A stretch of 64,000 nucleotides of DNA from Gaetbulibacter sp. S0825 (GTDB lineage: Bacteria; Bacteroidota; Bacteroidia; Flavobacteriales; Flavobacteriaceae): positions 609,265 to 673,264 of the forward strand of contig NZ_JAATJT010000003.1 in the NCBI RefSeq assembly GCF_011777505.1, read 5' to 3'. Shown here one piece after another: positions 36,281 through 44,888 of this stretch. A program made the translations under genes and the position numbers. The notes beneath the pieces were generated by a model. The model saw nothing but the letters and a program-made list of their open reading frames with translations, searched no databases and was not told the DNA's origin. Within the stretch, counting starts at the first letter, position 1. Each line of letters begins with the position of its first letter.

Positions 36281-37336
36281 CTACTTGTTTATGTTTTCGC
36301 ATAAAAAACTATCGGATGCCATATTAGATTTTCCTGTTGCAAAATCATTATATCCTGAACCATTGTATTGTTGATAGATATGATAGTTGATGTACAATCT
36401 GCATTCCCCTTTTTTATTATCCTTAAAGGCAATAGCTGCAAAGTGCTTTCTTCCTAAAATGGCTCCCGTGTATTTGTTTTTAATAATAGTCCAACCTCTG
36501 TCAGTAATATTTATTTTAAGCAGCGTTCTATCCCAATTGGTGTCTTTACTTTCGTTATTAAAAGCTGTTTTGAAAAGACGCTCAATTTTAGCATCTGTAA
36601 TTACTGCTGACGGCATTTTTTTATTGGCTAACTTTTCATTTTGAAATGTCTTGGATGTTTTTTTTACATCTTCAAGAGAGCCTACTGTTTCTGCGAAATC
36701 ATTATATTTTTTTGAAGCTTCAACCACTGAACGTTCTTCTGGCAAAATAGTAGCTGCTGTTTGCCAGAATAGTTTTTTACTATTCAAATCCTTAAAATGA
36801 TTTTCCATAGTTTCATTATCTGCTCCTTCAGAAAAATTCACTTTCAACCGACTTAAATTTCTGTCCACAGTTTTTGTTCTAAACTGGATTTCTTCAACAT
36901 CATTATCATAACCCCTATAATCCTTATTCGCTGCTATTACTTTATTTGCTAGTTCTTGTGTGATAATTAGTTCTGATAAAAACTTGGTCATAATTTTTTG
37001 TCCGTTTAGTTTCTCATCAAAAGCATCTCTCATTCCTTTTCGTTCTGCTAAAGTTTCTGTTTTATTAGCACCACAACTCACCCTTAATTCTTCTAGCTTT
37101 TTCTCTAGATTTGATGTATCAAAGTCTGGGTCTTTCTTCTTTATAGATACCAATGAACGTTCTAAAGAAGCTATTTTACCTTCAGCTGTTTTAAAACGAT
37201 TTTGTTCTAAAGCTTTATTGGCGACTTCAATTTGCTTTTCAAAGGCATTTACAAGAATTTTTGCTCTACTATTCTGCGCATTCATAACATGTAGATTTAA
37301 GGTTAAAATGAATAATATGAAGATTGTTTTTTTCAT
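36281..37336 (-). CDS. Unrecognised secreted helical protein
   Basis: 351 residues with a signal peptide ending near VMNAQ. The first half is strongly helical and charged (IEVANKALEQNRFKTAEGKIASLERSL), with coiled-coil potential. The last 110 residues look globular: SAVITDAKIERLFKTAFNNES, then RTLLKINITDRGWTIIKNKYTG and YINYHIYQQYNGSGYN. No catalytic motif is recognised. First gene of a two-gene unit with the small membrane protein; a terminator separates it from the LytTR regulator upstream. Confidence 0.65.
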   Translation of the reverse strand: MKKTIFILFILTLNLHVMNAQNSRAKILVNAFEKQIEVANKALEQNRFKTAEGKIASLERSLVSIKKKDPDFDTSNLEKKLEELRVSCGANKTETLAERKGMRDAFDEKLNGQKIMTKFLSELIITQELANKVIAANKDYRGYDNDVEEIQFRTKTVDRNLSRLKVNFSEGADNETMENHFKDLNSKKLFWQTAATILPEERSVVEASKKYNDFAETVGSLEDVKKTSKTFQNEKLANKKMPSAVITDAKIERLFKTAFNNESKDTNWDRTLLKINITDRGWTIIKNKYTGAILGRKHFAAIAFKDNKKGECRLYINYHIYQQYNGSGYNDFATGKSNMASDSFLCENINK

Positions 37337-37367
37337 GACTGTAGGTTTAAGTGCTATCCAAAAGTCA

Positions 37368-37391
37368 TAAAAAAAGCCAGTAAAAACTGGC
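37368..37391 (-). terminator. Intrinsic terminator behind the kinase-regulator pair
   Basis: GCCAGT (37376-37381) and ACTGGC (37386-37391) form a hairpin with a 4-base loop; on the minus strand a run of T follows (complement of the A run at 37368-37375). It ends the LytTR operon before the next gene. Confidence 0.75.
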
Positions 37392-37457
37392 GATATAAAT
37401 AGATGTATTACTAAAATTATGTAAGTGTAGCGTAATTGAGTAAAAGTGATACAGTGC

Positions 37458-38204
37458 TTATAATTTGTCTAAAAGCTGAAGTATTTGCGTCTTTTTTCGA
37501 TGTGAAACAGGAATTTCCTCCAATGTTTCCATAATTAAACTTCCACCATCTACTTTATCAAATCGCAGAATTTTATCGATATTTATTAAATGTGAATGAT
37601 GCGGGCGAATAAAACCGTAAGGTTCTAAAAGTAATTCGTATTCTTTTAAAGATTTAGAAATAACAATCCTTTTTGCATCTTCAATATAAAATTCTGTGTA
37701 TTGCCCTGATGATTCACAGCGAATAATATCATTAACATTCACAAAATAAATAGAACTACTATCTTTTAAAACTATCTTTTTTTCTCGCGATGTAATTTTA
37801 TTTAAACTTTGTTGCATCACTTGAAGTTGGTGATTCAAAAATTTGTTTTTATGCTGTTGCTTCACTTTTTCAAAAGCATTTATTAATTCATCTGGCGCAA
37901 TGGGTTTTAATAAAAAATCGATAGCACTAAACTTAAATGCATCTATGGCATATTTATTATGTGCTGTAATAAAAATGAGATGGAAGTTTATTTCTGATAG
38001 TTTAGATAGCAAGTCCATTCCTGTACCATCGTCTAATTCTACATCCAAAAAAACAACATCTGGGTCGATTTCAGCAATTTTATTAAGTCCATTTTGCACA
38101 CCATCGGCTTCATAAATTTCGGTAATCCCTTCGCAAAAACCACCAATCATTTCTACAATACCTTCTCTAATATTTGTTTCATTATCTATTACAAGAACTT
38201 TCAT
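37458..38204 (-). CDS. LytTR-family response regulator
   Basis: 248 residues. The N-terminal receiver domain has Asp54 (VVFLDVELDDG) as phosphorylation site, an early acidic residue in VIDNETN, and KPIAPDELI with the conserved Lys. The C-terminal LytTR DNA-binding domain starts near 145 (KDSSSIYFVNVNDIIRCESSG) and ends with EEIPVSHRKK. Three bases separate it from the kinase gene, so the two form a two-component system. Target genes are unknown. Confidence 0.93.
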   Translation of the reverse strand: MKVLVIDNETNIREGIVEMIGGFCEGITEIYEADGVQNGLNKIAEIDPDVVFLDVELDDGTGMDLLSKLSEINFHLIFITAHNKYAIDAFKFSAIDFLLKPIAPDELINAFEKVKQQHKNKFLNHQLQVMQQSLNKITSREKKIVLKDSSSIYFVNVNDIIRCESSGQYTEFYIEDAKRIVISKSLKEYELLLEPYGFIRPHHSHLINIDKILRFDKVDGGSLIMETLEEIPVSHRKKTQILQLLDKL

Positions 38205-38207
38205 TTA

Positions 38208-40085
38208 TTAATAAAGTTTAGGCAAAGTTATTACTATTTTAAAGCCTTTTTTGTTTACATCCACAATTTCATAAAATGCATTTGACTTATGTTGCTTGTT
38301 GAATAAAAACAATCTATCTTTTATTATTTGCATTGCTCTAGATTTATGAGTTTTTTTATTTTCAATGGAGTTGAATCCTACTCCATTATCTTCAACAATT
38401 ACCATTACTTGATTGTTCCTTTGCTTAAAATTTATATCCAACTTACCTTTATAATCTATACCCTTAAACCCATGTTCAATGGTATTTTCAACAAATGGTT
38501 GTGTGAGCATTCCTGGTATTTTCAATTCATTTATCTCTAAATCATTATCAATATGAAATTGGTACTCAAACTTATTTGGAAAACGCAATTTTTGAATTTC
38601 TAGATATTGGGTTAAAAAGTCTATTTCGTTTTCAATAGTAACAACTTCCTCATACGTGTTTTCTAACGATTGTCTCATTATTTTTGCCAGTCGCGATGTG
38701 TATAGCGTGGTTTGACTACTTTTTTCTTGTTGCGCTAATCTTTGTAATGATGCCATAGCGTTAAAGAAAAAATGCGGGTTGATTCGCGCTCGATTTAAAC
38801 GCTGTTCAATTTCTAAAATTTTCTGTTTGTTTTTTAATGAGCGTTGACGGAAATAGAAAACAATAGTTAAAATAGTTAATAAACTACCTATAATCAAAAA
38901 CAAGTAAAGTTGTTTTGTTTTTTCAAGAGAGGTTATTTTTTGAATATCTTTTGCTTTATTGTATTTTATTTCTAACTCATTTATACTTTCTAGTTTTTTT
39001 GAGTTAAGTATACTATCCTTAAGTTTACTATATACTTTGTAACTTTTAAGAGCTTTATCAAGTTCGCCTGAGTTTTCATAAATTTGAGCTGCTTCAGAAT
39101 ACAACATCATACTTGCAGCTGTTTGCTTATTCTTAACATGAAATAAAGAGGTATCCATCCATTTACTGGCCTCATTAAATTGTCCTAAATCTAAATGATT
39201 CCATGCTTTGGATAAATACAACCCATGCAAATTTTTATATCCTTCTACTTTTTTCCCATAGTAAATTGCAGAATCTGCATATATTAATGCATTCTCTAAT
39301 TCACCTCTATGATACGAACAAGCTTCTTCAACTCTGTAACATTTAGTAATCTCATCAAACAAATGGTATTTGAAAGCTCCTTTTTTAGCTTCGTTTATAA
39401 AAATCAAAGTAGAATCTATAAGGGGTTCCCTTTCAGTTATAGTGTACTTATTTTCATACTGAAATGCTAACCAAGTGTAATAGTGAGGATATAATTCTGG
39501 TTGTTTTAATCCTAAGATTAACTGTTGAGCTCGTTTAATATATTTCCAGTTTTTTTCATCTTCATTTAATCTTGTAAATAGATAAACAAGTTCTTGAATT
39601 GATTTAATCTCTTTTTCAGCATCACTAAGTCGTTCAGCTTCAGCTAACGCCTTGAATGCATAATCTGATAATTTTTCAAAATCATTTGTTGCATGGTAAT
39701 AACGTGCCTTATTATATACAAGTTTAAATAAAAAGTCATTATTACAGTCTATATTATTTAATAATGCCTCTTGTTCTTGTAATAGGCCATAGGCTTTTTT
39801 AAACTGCAATTGGCTGTTATAGAATTGAAAATCAAGACTTATGCCTTCATATTGGCAAATTTTAAATCTCGAGTTTTTTAATTTTTTAATGAGTTCAAAT
39901 TGTTTTATTGAATCTTTTTTTTGTAGTAATTCTAATTTTTCTACAACTAAGAACTGATTACAATCGCACTTTTCTTGTGCAAATAATGAACTAGATATAA
40001 GTAAAAAAAATAATGCACAAGTTTTAAAAAACAGAAATGAATTTAATTTTAATTGTTTATAAAAATTTTCAAAAAAACACTTCAT
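38208..40085 (-). CDS. LytS-like sensor histidine kinase with TPR-type sensor domain
   Basis: 625 residues. A signal sequence (about 15-37, ending LFAQEK) leads into a large periplasmic helical region (about 40-385) that reads as TPR repeats, for example FNEASKWMDTSLFHV and GELDKALKSYKVYSKLKDS. One transmembrane helix follows (393-412), a short coiled coil, then a His_kinase domain with the phosphorylated His438 in RINPHFFFNAMASLQ and an ATPase with the N box QPFVENTIEHGF and EDNGVGFN. First gene of the pair with the LytTR regulator. Signal unknown. Confidence 0.92.
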   Translation of the reverse strand: MKCFFENFYKQLKLNSFLFFKTCALFFLLISSSLFAQEKCDCNQFLVVEKLELLQKKDSIKQFELIKKLKNSRFKICQYEGISLDFQFYNSQLQFKKAYGLLQEQEALLNNIDCNNDFLFKLVYNKARYYHATNDFEKLSDYAFKALAEAERLSDAEKEIKSIQELVYLFTRLNEDEKNWKYIKRAQQLILGLKQPELYPHYYTWLAFQYENKYTITEREPLIDSTLIFINEAKKGAFKYHLFDEITKCYRVEEACSYHRGELENALIYADSAIYYGKKVEGYKNLHGLYLSKAWNHLDLGQFNEASKWMDTSLFHVKNKQTAASMMLYSEAAQIYENSGELDKALKSYKVYSKLKDSILNSKKLESINELEIKYNKAKDIQKITSLEKTKQLYLFLIIGSLLTILTIVFYFRQRSLKNKQKILEIEQRLNRARINPHFFFNAMASLQRLAQQEKSSQTTLYTSRLAKIMRQSLENTYEEVVTIENEIDFLTQYLEIQKLRFPNKFEYQFHIDNDLEINELKIPGMLTQPFVENTIEHGFKGIDYKGKLDINFKQRNNQVMVIVEDNGVGFNSIENKKTHKSRAMQIIKDRLFLFNKQHKSNAFYEIVDVNKKGFKIVITLPKLY

Positions 40086-40228
40086 GCTTCTGCTTAGAAA
40101 GAATATGACTAAAATAAGTATATTTTATCTTATGAAGACATATTGTATTAGTAGAATATCATTTTTATTCTTCTAAATTGATAAGTGTTGATATTGAATA
40201 TATAAGTGTGAACAGTATAAAATATATT

Positions 40229-40263
40229 TAAAAAAACCTGCTTCAAATAAATGAAGCAGGTTT
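40229..40263 (-). terminator. Intrinsic terminator of the pdhA-pdhC operon
   Basis: A perfect 12-bp inverted repeat (40234-40245 and 40252-40263) with a 6-base loop, followed on the minus strand by a run of T, about 50 bases beyond the pdhC stop. The 228-base stretch between pdhC and the kinase gene holds nothing else that I recognise. Confidence 0.85.
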
Positions 40264-40312
40264 CTTTATATAATAAGACCTCTAGACTGTGCTCAAGGCG
40301 ACAAAATTATTT

Positions 40313-41917
40313 TTAAACCAACATCGTCACTGGATTCTCAATATATCCTTTTAATGTTTGTAAGAACATAGCTCCTGTGGCACCATCAACAGTTCTGTGG
40401 TCACATGCCATAGATAACTTCATGGTATTACCAACCACAATCTGACCTTCTTTAACCACTGGCTTTTGCACAATAGCTCCAACAGACAATATTGCTGAAT
40501 TAGGTTGATTAATAATTGACGTAAAACTATCAATACCAAACATTCCAAGATTAGAAATTGTAAAGGTACTACCTTCCATTTCTTCGAGTGTTAACTTTTT
40601 ATTCCTTGCTCTACCTGCGTAATCTTTTACTGCAGCATTAATTTGTGGTAATGATTGCTCGTTAGCAAAACGAACTACAGGAACAACCAATCCATCAGGA
40701 ACAGCAACAGCTACACCAATATGTACATGATTATTCATTCTCATTCTATCATCAAACCACTGAGAGTTAACCTGAGGATGTTGTTTTAATGCTAACGCAC
40801 ATGCCTTTACGACCATGTCGTTAAATGATATTTTTGTATCTGGTAATGTGTTATACTGAGTTCTAAACGCAATAGCATTATCCATATCAAATTCTACATT
40901 CAAGTAGTAATGTGGTGCTGTAAATTTAGATTTTGCTAAGTTTTTAGCAATAGCCTTACGCATATTCGAGTTTGGAACTTCATCAAAATCTTCTTGTCCA
41001 GAAGGTACAAATTTACCAACTGAAGCAGTAGATGCAGCTGGAGTAAAGTTTTCAATATCACGTTTTACAATGCGTCCATTTTCTCCTGAACCTTGAACTT
41101 GGGATAAATTAATGCCTTTTTCTTCTGCTAATTTTTTTGCTAGAGGAGATACGAATATTCTACCTGAACTTGAAGTTGAAACTGAATCCTTAACCTCTTG
41201 TTTTGGAGCCTCTTTCTTGTCTTCAACTTTAGTTTTTGGCGTCTCTTCTTTCATTTCTTCTTGCTTTGGAGTTGAATCTCCAATAGCTTTAAAGTTTTTA
41301 GCAATACTAGAAACATCTGTTCCTTTTGGGCCAATTATTGCCAATAATGCATCTACTTTAGCTGACTCACCTTCATTTAATCCTACGTGTAACAAAGTTC
41401 CTGATTGAAAGGACTCAAATTCCATAGTCGCTTTATCTGTTTCTATTTCAGCAAGAATATCTCCTTCTTCAACTGTATCGCCAACGTTTTTTAACCAAGT
41501 CGCCACAGTTCCTTCCTCCATAGTATCACTTAATCGTGGCATAGTCACGACAGTCACACCTTCCGGTATATCTACAGATTCAGTTAGTATTTCTTCATTT
41601 GAAGATTGATTCTCTTCTGTTTGCTCTTCTTCTTTTGCATCAGAATTGGAATTATTTAACAATCCTAAAATATCTTCTCCTTTTTCTCCAATAATAGCTA
41701 AAAGCTCATCAACTTTGGTAGTTTCTCCTTCTTTAACTCCAATATGTAACAACGTTCCTTCATGAAAAGACTCAAACTCCATTGTAGCCTTGTCCGTTTC
41801 AATTTCAGCTAAAATATCGCCTTCACTTACTGTATCACCAACTTTTTTAAGCCAAGAAGCTACAGTACCTTCCTCCATGGTATCGCTTAAACGAGGCATT
41901 GTAATAATTTCTGCCAT
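40313..41917 (-). CDS. pdhC: Pyruvate dehydrogenase E2 (dihydrolipoyl acetyltransferase), two lipoyl domains
   Basis: Core enzyme of the pyruvate dehydrogenase complex; transfers acetyl groups to CoA. 534 residues. Two lipoyl domains (about 4-79 and 123-199) with lipoylated Lys43 and Lys162 in ETDKATMEF, each followed by a charged linker. The E1/E3-binding domain (about 257-295) contains FVSPLAKKLAEEKGI. The catalytic domain ends with DHRTVDG, giving His507 and Asp511. The two lipoyl domains are about 80 percent identical, closer to each other than is usual. Three bases after pdhA. Confidence 0.96.
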   Translation of the reverse strand: MAEIITMPRLSDTMEEGTVASWLKKVGDTVSEGDILAEIETDKATMEFESFHEGTLLHIGVKEGETTKVDELLAIIGEKGEDILGLLNNSNSDAKEEEQTEENQSSNEEILTESVDIPEGVTVVTMPRLSDTMEEGTVATWLKNVGDTVEEGDILAEIETDKATMEFESFQSGTLLHVGLNEGESAKVDALLAIIGPKGTDVSSIAKNFKAIGDSTPKQEEMKEETPKTKVEDKKEAPKQEVKDSVSTSSSGRIFVSPLAKKLAEEKGINLSQVQGSGENGRIVKRDIENFTPAASTASVGKFVPSGQEDFDEVPNSNMRKAIAKNLAKSKFTAPHYYLNVEFDMDNAIAFRTQYNTLPDTKISFNDMVVKACALALKQHPQVNSQWFDDRMRMNNHVHIGVAVAVPDGLVVPVVRFANEQSLPQINAAVKDYAGRARNKKLTLEEMEGSTFTISNLGMFGIDSFTSIINQPNSAILSVGAIVQKPVVKEGQIVVGNTMKLSMACDHRTVDGATGAMFLQTLKGYIENPVTMLV

Positions 41918-41920
41918 GAC

Positions 41921-42919
41921 TTATAATTTATGTTGTAAAAATGGATAATCTTCTTGCTCGTAAACTGCATCGTACATCAAACTCTTTTCTGGATAAGGTG
42001 ATTCATCGGCAAATTTCTCGCATTCGCTAACTAGTTCTTTAACACGCTTATCAATAACTTTTAAGTCAGCTTCTGTTGCATATTTATTCTCTAAAATAAT
42101 ATCCTTTACTTGTGTAATAGGGTCTATTTTTTTGTATTCTTCAACTTCGTCTTTTGTTCTGTAATGCTGCGCATCACTCATAGAGTGCCCTCGATAACGA
42201 TATGTTTTCATTTCTAAGAACGTTGGACCGTCACCACGACGTGCTCTATCTATAGCTTCATGCATTGCTTCGGCAACTTTTACAGGATTCATCCCATCTA
42301 CAGGTCCACAAGGCATTTCGTACCCTAGACCAAGTTTCCAAATATCTGTGTGGTTTGCTGTTCTTTCTACTGATGTTCCCATAGCGTAACCGTTGTTTTC
42401 ACAAACAAAAACTACTGGTAACTTCCAGTTCATTGCCATATTAAATGTTTCGTGTAATGACCCTTGACGCACTGCTCCATCTCCCATATAGCATAAAGTA
42501 ACAGCACCTCTATCATGATATTTATCACCAAAGGCCATTCCAGCACCTAAAGGAATTTGTCCTCCAACAATACCATGTCCTCCATAAAATCCTTTTTCTT
42601 TAGAGAAAATATGCATAGAACCACCAAGTCCTTGAGATGTTCCTGTGGCTTTTCCATAGAGTTCCGCCATCACTCGTTTTGGGTCAACTCCCATTCCAAT
42701 TGGCTGTACGTGATTTCTATAAGCAGTTATCATTTTGTCTTTAGACAAGTCCATAGCATGCAAAGCACCTGCTAATACGGCTTCTTGTCCATTATATAAA
42801 TGAAGGAATCCACGAACTTTTTGTTGAATATATACTGCGGCTAATTTATCTTCGAACTTTCTCCAAAACAGCATGTCTTCATACCATTTTATATACGTTT
42901 CTTTAGTGATTTTTTGCAT
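41921..42919 (-). CDS. pdhA: Pyruvate dehydrogenase E1 component, alpha subunit
   Basis: Thiamine-diphosphate-dependent decarboxylation of pyruvate, with a beta subunit. 332 residues. The thiamine-binding motif is GDGAVRQGSLHETFNMA (GDG...N type), with YRGHSMSD and a phosphorylation-loop-like region, as in E1 alpha. AYRNHVQPIGMG fits the substrate channel. The E1 beta gene is not in this window, so the complex is completed from another locus. Forms an operon with pdhC; a -7 box TACTTTTG lies upstream. Confidence 0.95.
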   Translation of the reverse strand: MQKITKETYIKWYEDMLFWRKFEDKLAAVYIQQKVRGFLHLYNGQEAVLAGALHAMDLSKDKMITAYRNHVQPIGMGVDPKRVMAELYGKATGTSQGLGGSMHIFSKEKGFYGGHGIVGGQIPLGAGMAFGDKYHDRGAVTLCYMGDGAVRQGSLHETFNMAMNWKLPVVFVCENNGYAMGTSVERTANHTDIWKLGLGYEMPCGPVDGMNPVKVAEAMHEAIDRARRGDGPTFLEMKTYRYRGHSMSDAQHYRTKDEVEEYKKIDPITQVKDIILENKYATEADLKVIDKRVKELVSECEKFADESPYPEKSLMYDAVYEQEDYPFLQHKL

Positions 42920-42950
42920 CGACTAATTTTGGTTTTAATTAAGCGAATAA

Positions 42951-42958
42951 CAAAAGTA
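42951..42958 (-). promoter_or_regulatory. Promoter -7 box of pdhA-pdhC
   Basis: TACTTTTG on the minus strand matches TAnnTTTG, about 32 bases before the pdhA ATG. No TTG at the -33 distance is seen. Confidence 0.45.
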
Positions 42959-43011
42959 ATACTTTAGTTATTAACCTAAAAACTGTTAAGAGTTAATTTT
43001 AAACGAAAACG

Positions 43012-43494
43012 TTATAGAACAGATTTATCGAACACTAATGGCAATAAGTTTTTAAGAGAATTTGACTTTACAACTTTACCTGTTTCCCCCATAAAATAGA
43101 TTTCTATTGGAGATTTTTGATTTATTTCATACTCCACAATAGCTTGCCTGCATGCTCCACAAGGCGGAATTGGCTCTGTAGTTTTATTAATTTGTGAGCT
43201 TGCTGTAATTGCCATTTTCAAAATTTTAGCTTCTGGATACTTGGCTCCCTTATAATAAATAGCTGTTCTTTCGGCACAAAGCCCTGAAGGATACGAGGCA
43301 TTTTCTTGATTACTACCTATAACCACCTCACCATTATCAAGTAACAAAGCAGCTCCAACATTAAATTTTGAATATGGCGCATAGGCTTTGTCTCGCGCTT
43401 GATGTGCATTATTCATTAAATCTTGTACATCACTTGGTAAATCTTTTACTGTATTATAAACGTAAAGTGTCGATTCTATTTTTATTTCCTTCAT
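43012..43494 (-). CDS. cdd: Cytidine deaminase
   Basis: Converts cytidine and deoxycytidine to uridine forms in pyrimidine salvage. The frame opens with GTG at 43500, but the ATG at 43494 gives the natural start MKEIKIESTLYVY and 160 residues. The zinc site is complete: Cys73 and catalytic Glu75 in CAERTAIYY, then Cys112 and Cys115 in PPCGACRQ. Substrate motif FNVGAALLL is present. It lies between the porV terminator and pdhA; an order porV-cdd-pdhA is, as I recall, common in this family of bacteria. Confidence 0.94.
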   Translation of the reverse strand: MKEIKIESTLYVYNTVKDLPSDVQDLMNNAHQARDKAYAPYSKFNVGAALLLDNGEVVIGSNQENASYPSGLCAERTAIYYKGAKYPEAKILKMAITASSQINKTTEPIPPCGACRQAIVEYEINQKSPIEIYFMGETGKVVKSNSLKNLLPLVFDKSVL

Positions 43495-43509
43495 TACCAC
43501 CTTTTTTAG

Positions 43510-43543
43510 ACAAAAAAACTATTGTAAAATACAATAGTTTTTT
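43510..43543 (-). terminator. Intrinsic terminator behind porV
   Basis: A perfect 14-bp inverted repeat (43513-43526 and 43530-43543) with a 3-base loop, followed by a run of T on the minus strand. It lies 27 bases beyond the porV stop and before cdd. Confidence 0.85.
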
Positions 43544-43569
43544 AAAAATCTTAAATATGTTGTTCTTTT

Positions 43570-44811
43570 CTAGTATTCGTTATACTCGCCATCTCCAAAA
43601 TTGAAGGTTAAAGAAAAACGTAATGTGTTTTCTAATGGGCTTTGTACTTTAGATGCTGAAAACAGATAAGACATGTCAACATTAATAGTTGTATACTTAA
43701 AACCTGCACCAAGTGCAAAGAATTTTCTTGCTCCTTTTTCTTCAGCTTCATTAAAGAAACCTGCTCTTAAAGCAAAAGAATCTTGATATTGGTATTCGGC
43801 TCCTAAAGCCCAAGTAAATTCTTTAAGCTCTTCACTAAATCCTCCTGGGGCATCTCCAAATGATTGAAACACACCCGAAATAAAGCTAACGTCTGTAGAT
43901 TTACCTGAAATAATAACGTTGTCTTTTTCACTAATTAATGTATCTGTCCCTTCCTCGTAAGTTCCATTTCCATTTTCATCTTCAAACTGAACTTCTCTAC
44001 CTAAAACTGGAGGTGTCGGCACTAAAAGTTTTGTAAACTCAGCTGTTACAGCCAATTTATTGTATTGGTCGAATATAAAATCGAATCCTCCACCTAATCT
44101 TAAATTAGTAGGAATAAAGTTTTCACGACCTGCATCGTCATATTTTATTTTTGGTCCTAAATTTTGAATAGCAAATCCACCTCTCCAACGACCATTAAAA
44201 TCACTGTAAGCTTGTTCTTCGCCTTGATAGAATCCAGAAATATCAACACCAATGGTACTAGCTGGTGCTGGATTTTGATCTACTCCAATAATTTTTAAAT
44301 CTGAACGTAAATAACGTAATGCTACTCCCATAGCAAATTGATCTGCTAGACGCAATGTATAAGATAAATCCATAGTCATTTCGTTTGGCTTTGCAATTCT
44401 TGGTGTATCATTAGGTCCGTCAACCAGTTCAATTTCACCTAAACTGAAATATTTAAAACTTCCTGCAAAAGCACTACGCTCATTAAGTCTATTAAAATAA
44501 GTTACCTGTCCAATAGAAATATCGTTAACTAGCTTACTCAAATAAGGTGTATAACTAATACCTATACCAGATTTAGCAGTTGAAAAAGCGTATTTTGATG
44601 GATTCCATTGTTGCGAATAGACATCTACGGAAGTTGCAACTCCCATATCTCCCATACCTGCTGCTCTTGCATCTGCTGCAATAAGTAAAAATGGGACTCC
44701 TGTTGTAATGACCCTACTATCATTTGAATAGGGAATAATTTCGGTTAATGTTTGTGCATTAACTTGAACGAAAAAACCTAGTGTGATTAGGGCTAAAATG
44801 TAGTTTTTCAT
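43570..44811 (-). CDS. porV: T9SS outer membrane protein PorV (LptO)
   Basis: Outer-membrane beta barrel that takes cargo from the T9SS channel and delivers it to the PorU sortase. The frame is open from 44862, but the ATG at 44811 gives MKNYILALITLGFFVQVNAQ, a signal peptide, and 413 residues; the longer version would start inside the promoter. The mature part has the PorV hallmarks LLIAADARAAGMGDMGVA and WNPSKYAFSTAKSGIG, then alternating strands ending in an aromatic-rich stretch. Downstream of porU with its own promoter. Confidence 0.94.
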   Translation of the reverse strand: MKNYILALITLGFFVQVNAQTLTEIIPYSNDSRVITTGVPFLLIAADARAAGMGDMGVATSVDVYSQQWNPSKYAFSTAKSGIGISYTPYLSKLVNDISIGQVTYFNRLNERSAFAGSFKYFSLGEIELVDGPNDTPRIAKPNEMTMDLSYTLRLADQFAMGVALRYLRSDLKIIGVDQNPAPASTIGVDISGFYQGEEQAYSDFNGRWRGGFAIQNLGPKIKYDDAGRENFIPTNLRLGGGFDFIFDQYNKLAVTAEFTKLLVPTPPVLGREVQFEDENGNGTYEEGTDTLISEKDNVIISGKSTDVSFISGVFQSFGDAPGGFSEELKEFTWALGAEYQYQDSFALRAGFFNEAEEKGARKFFALGAGFKYTTINVDMSYLFSASKVQSPLENTLRFSLTFNFGDGEYNEY

Positions 44812-44859
44812 AAGTAAATGTTGATTTAAGTTGCTGTTTTTACAGCCATAATATGTTGG

Positions 44860-44888
44860 CAAATATAATTATTATTATAGTATCACAA
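44860..44888 (-). promoter_or_regulatory. porV promoter, TTG-N18-TATATTTG
   Basis: On the minus strand TTG (44886-44888) and TATATTTG (44860-44867) are 18 bases apart, a full match to the Bacteroidota promoter pattern. The -33 part lies inside the last codons of porU. Transcription would begin near 44853, about 42 bases before the porV ATG. Confidence 0.7.
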
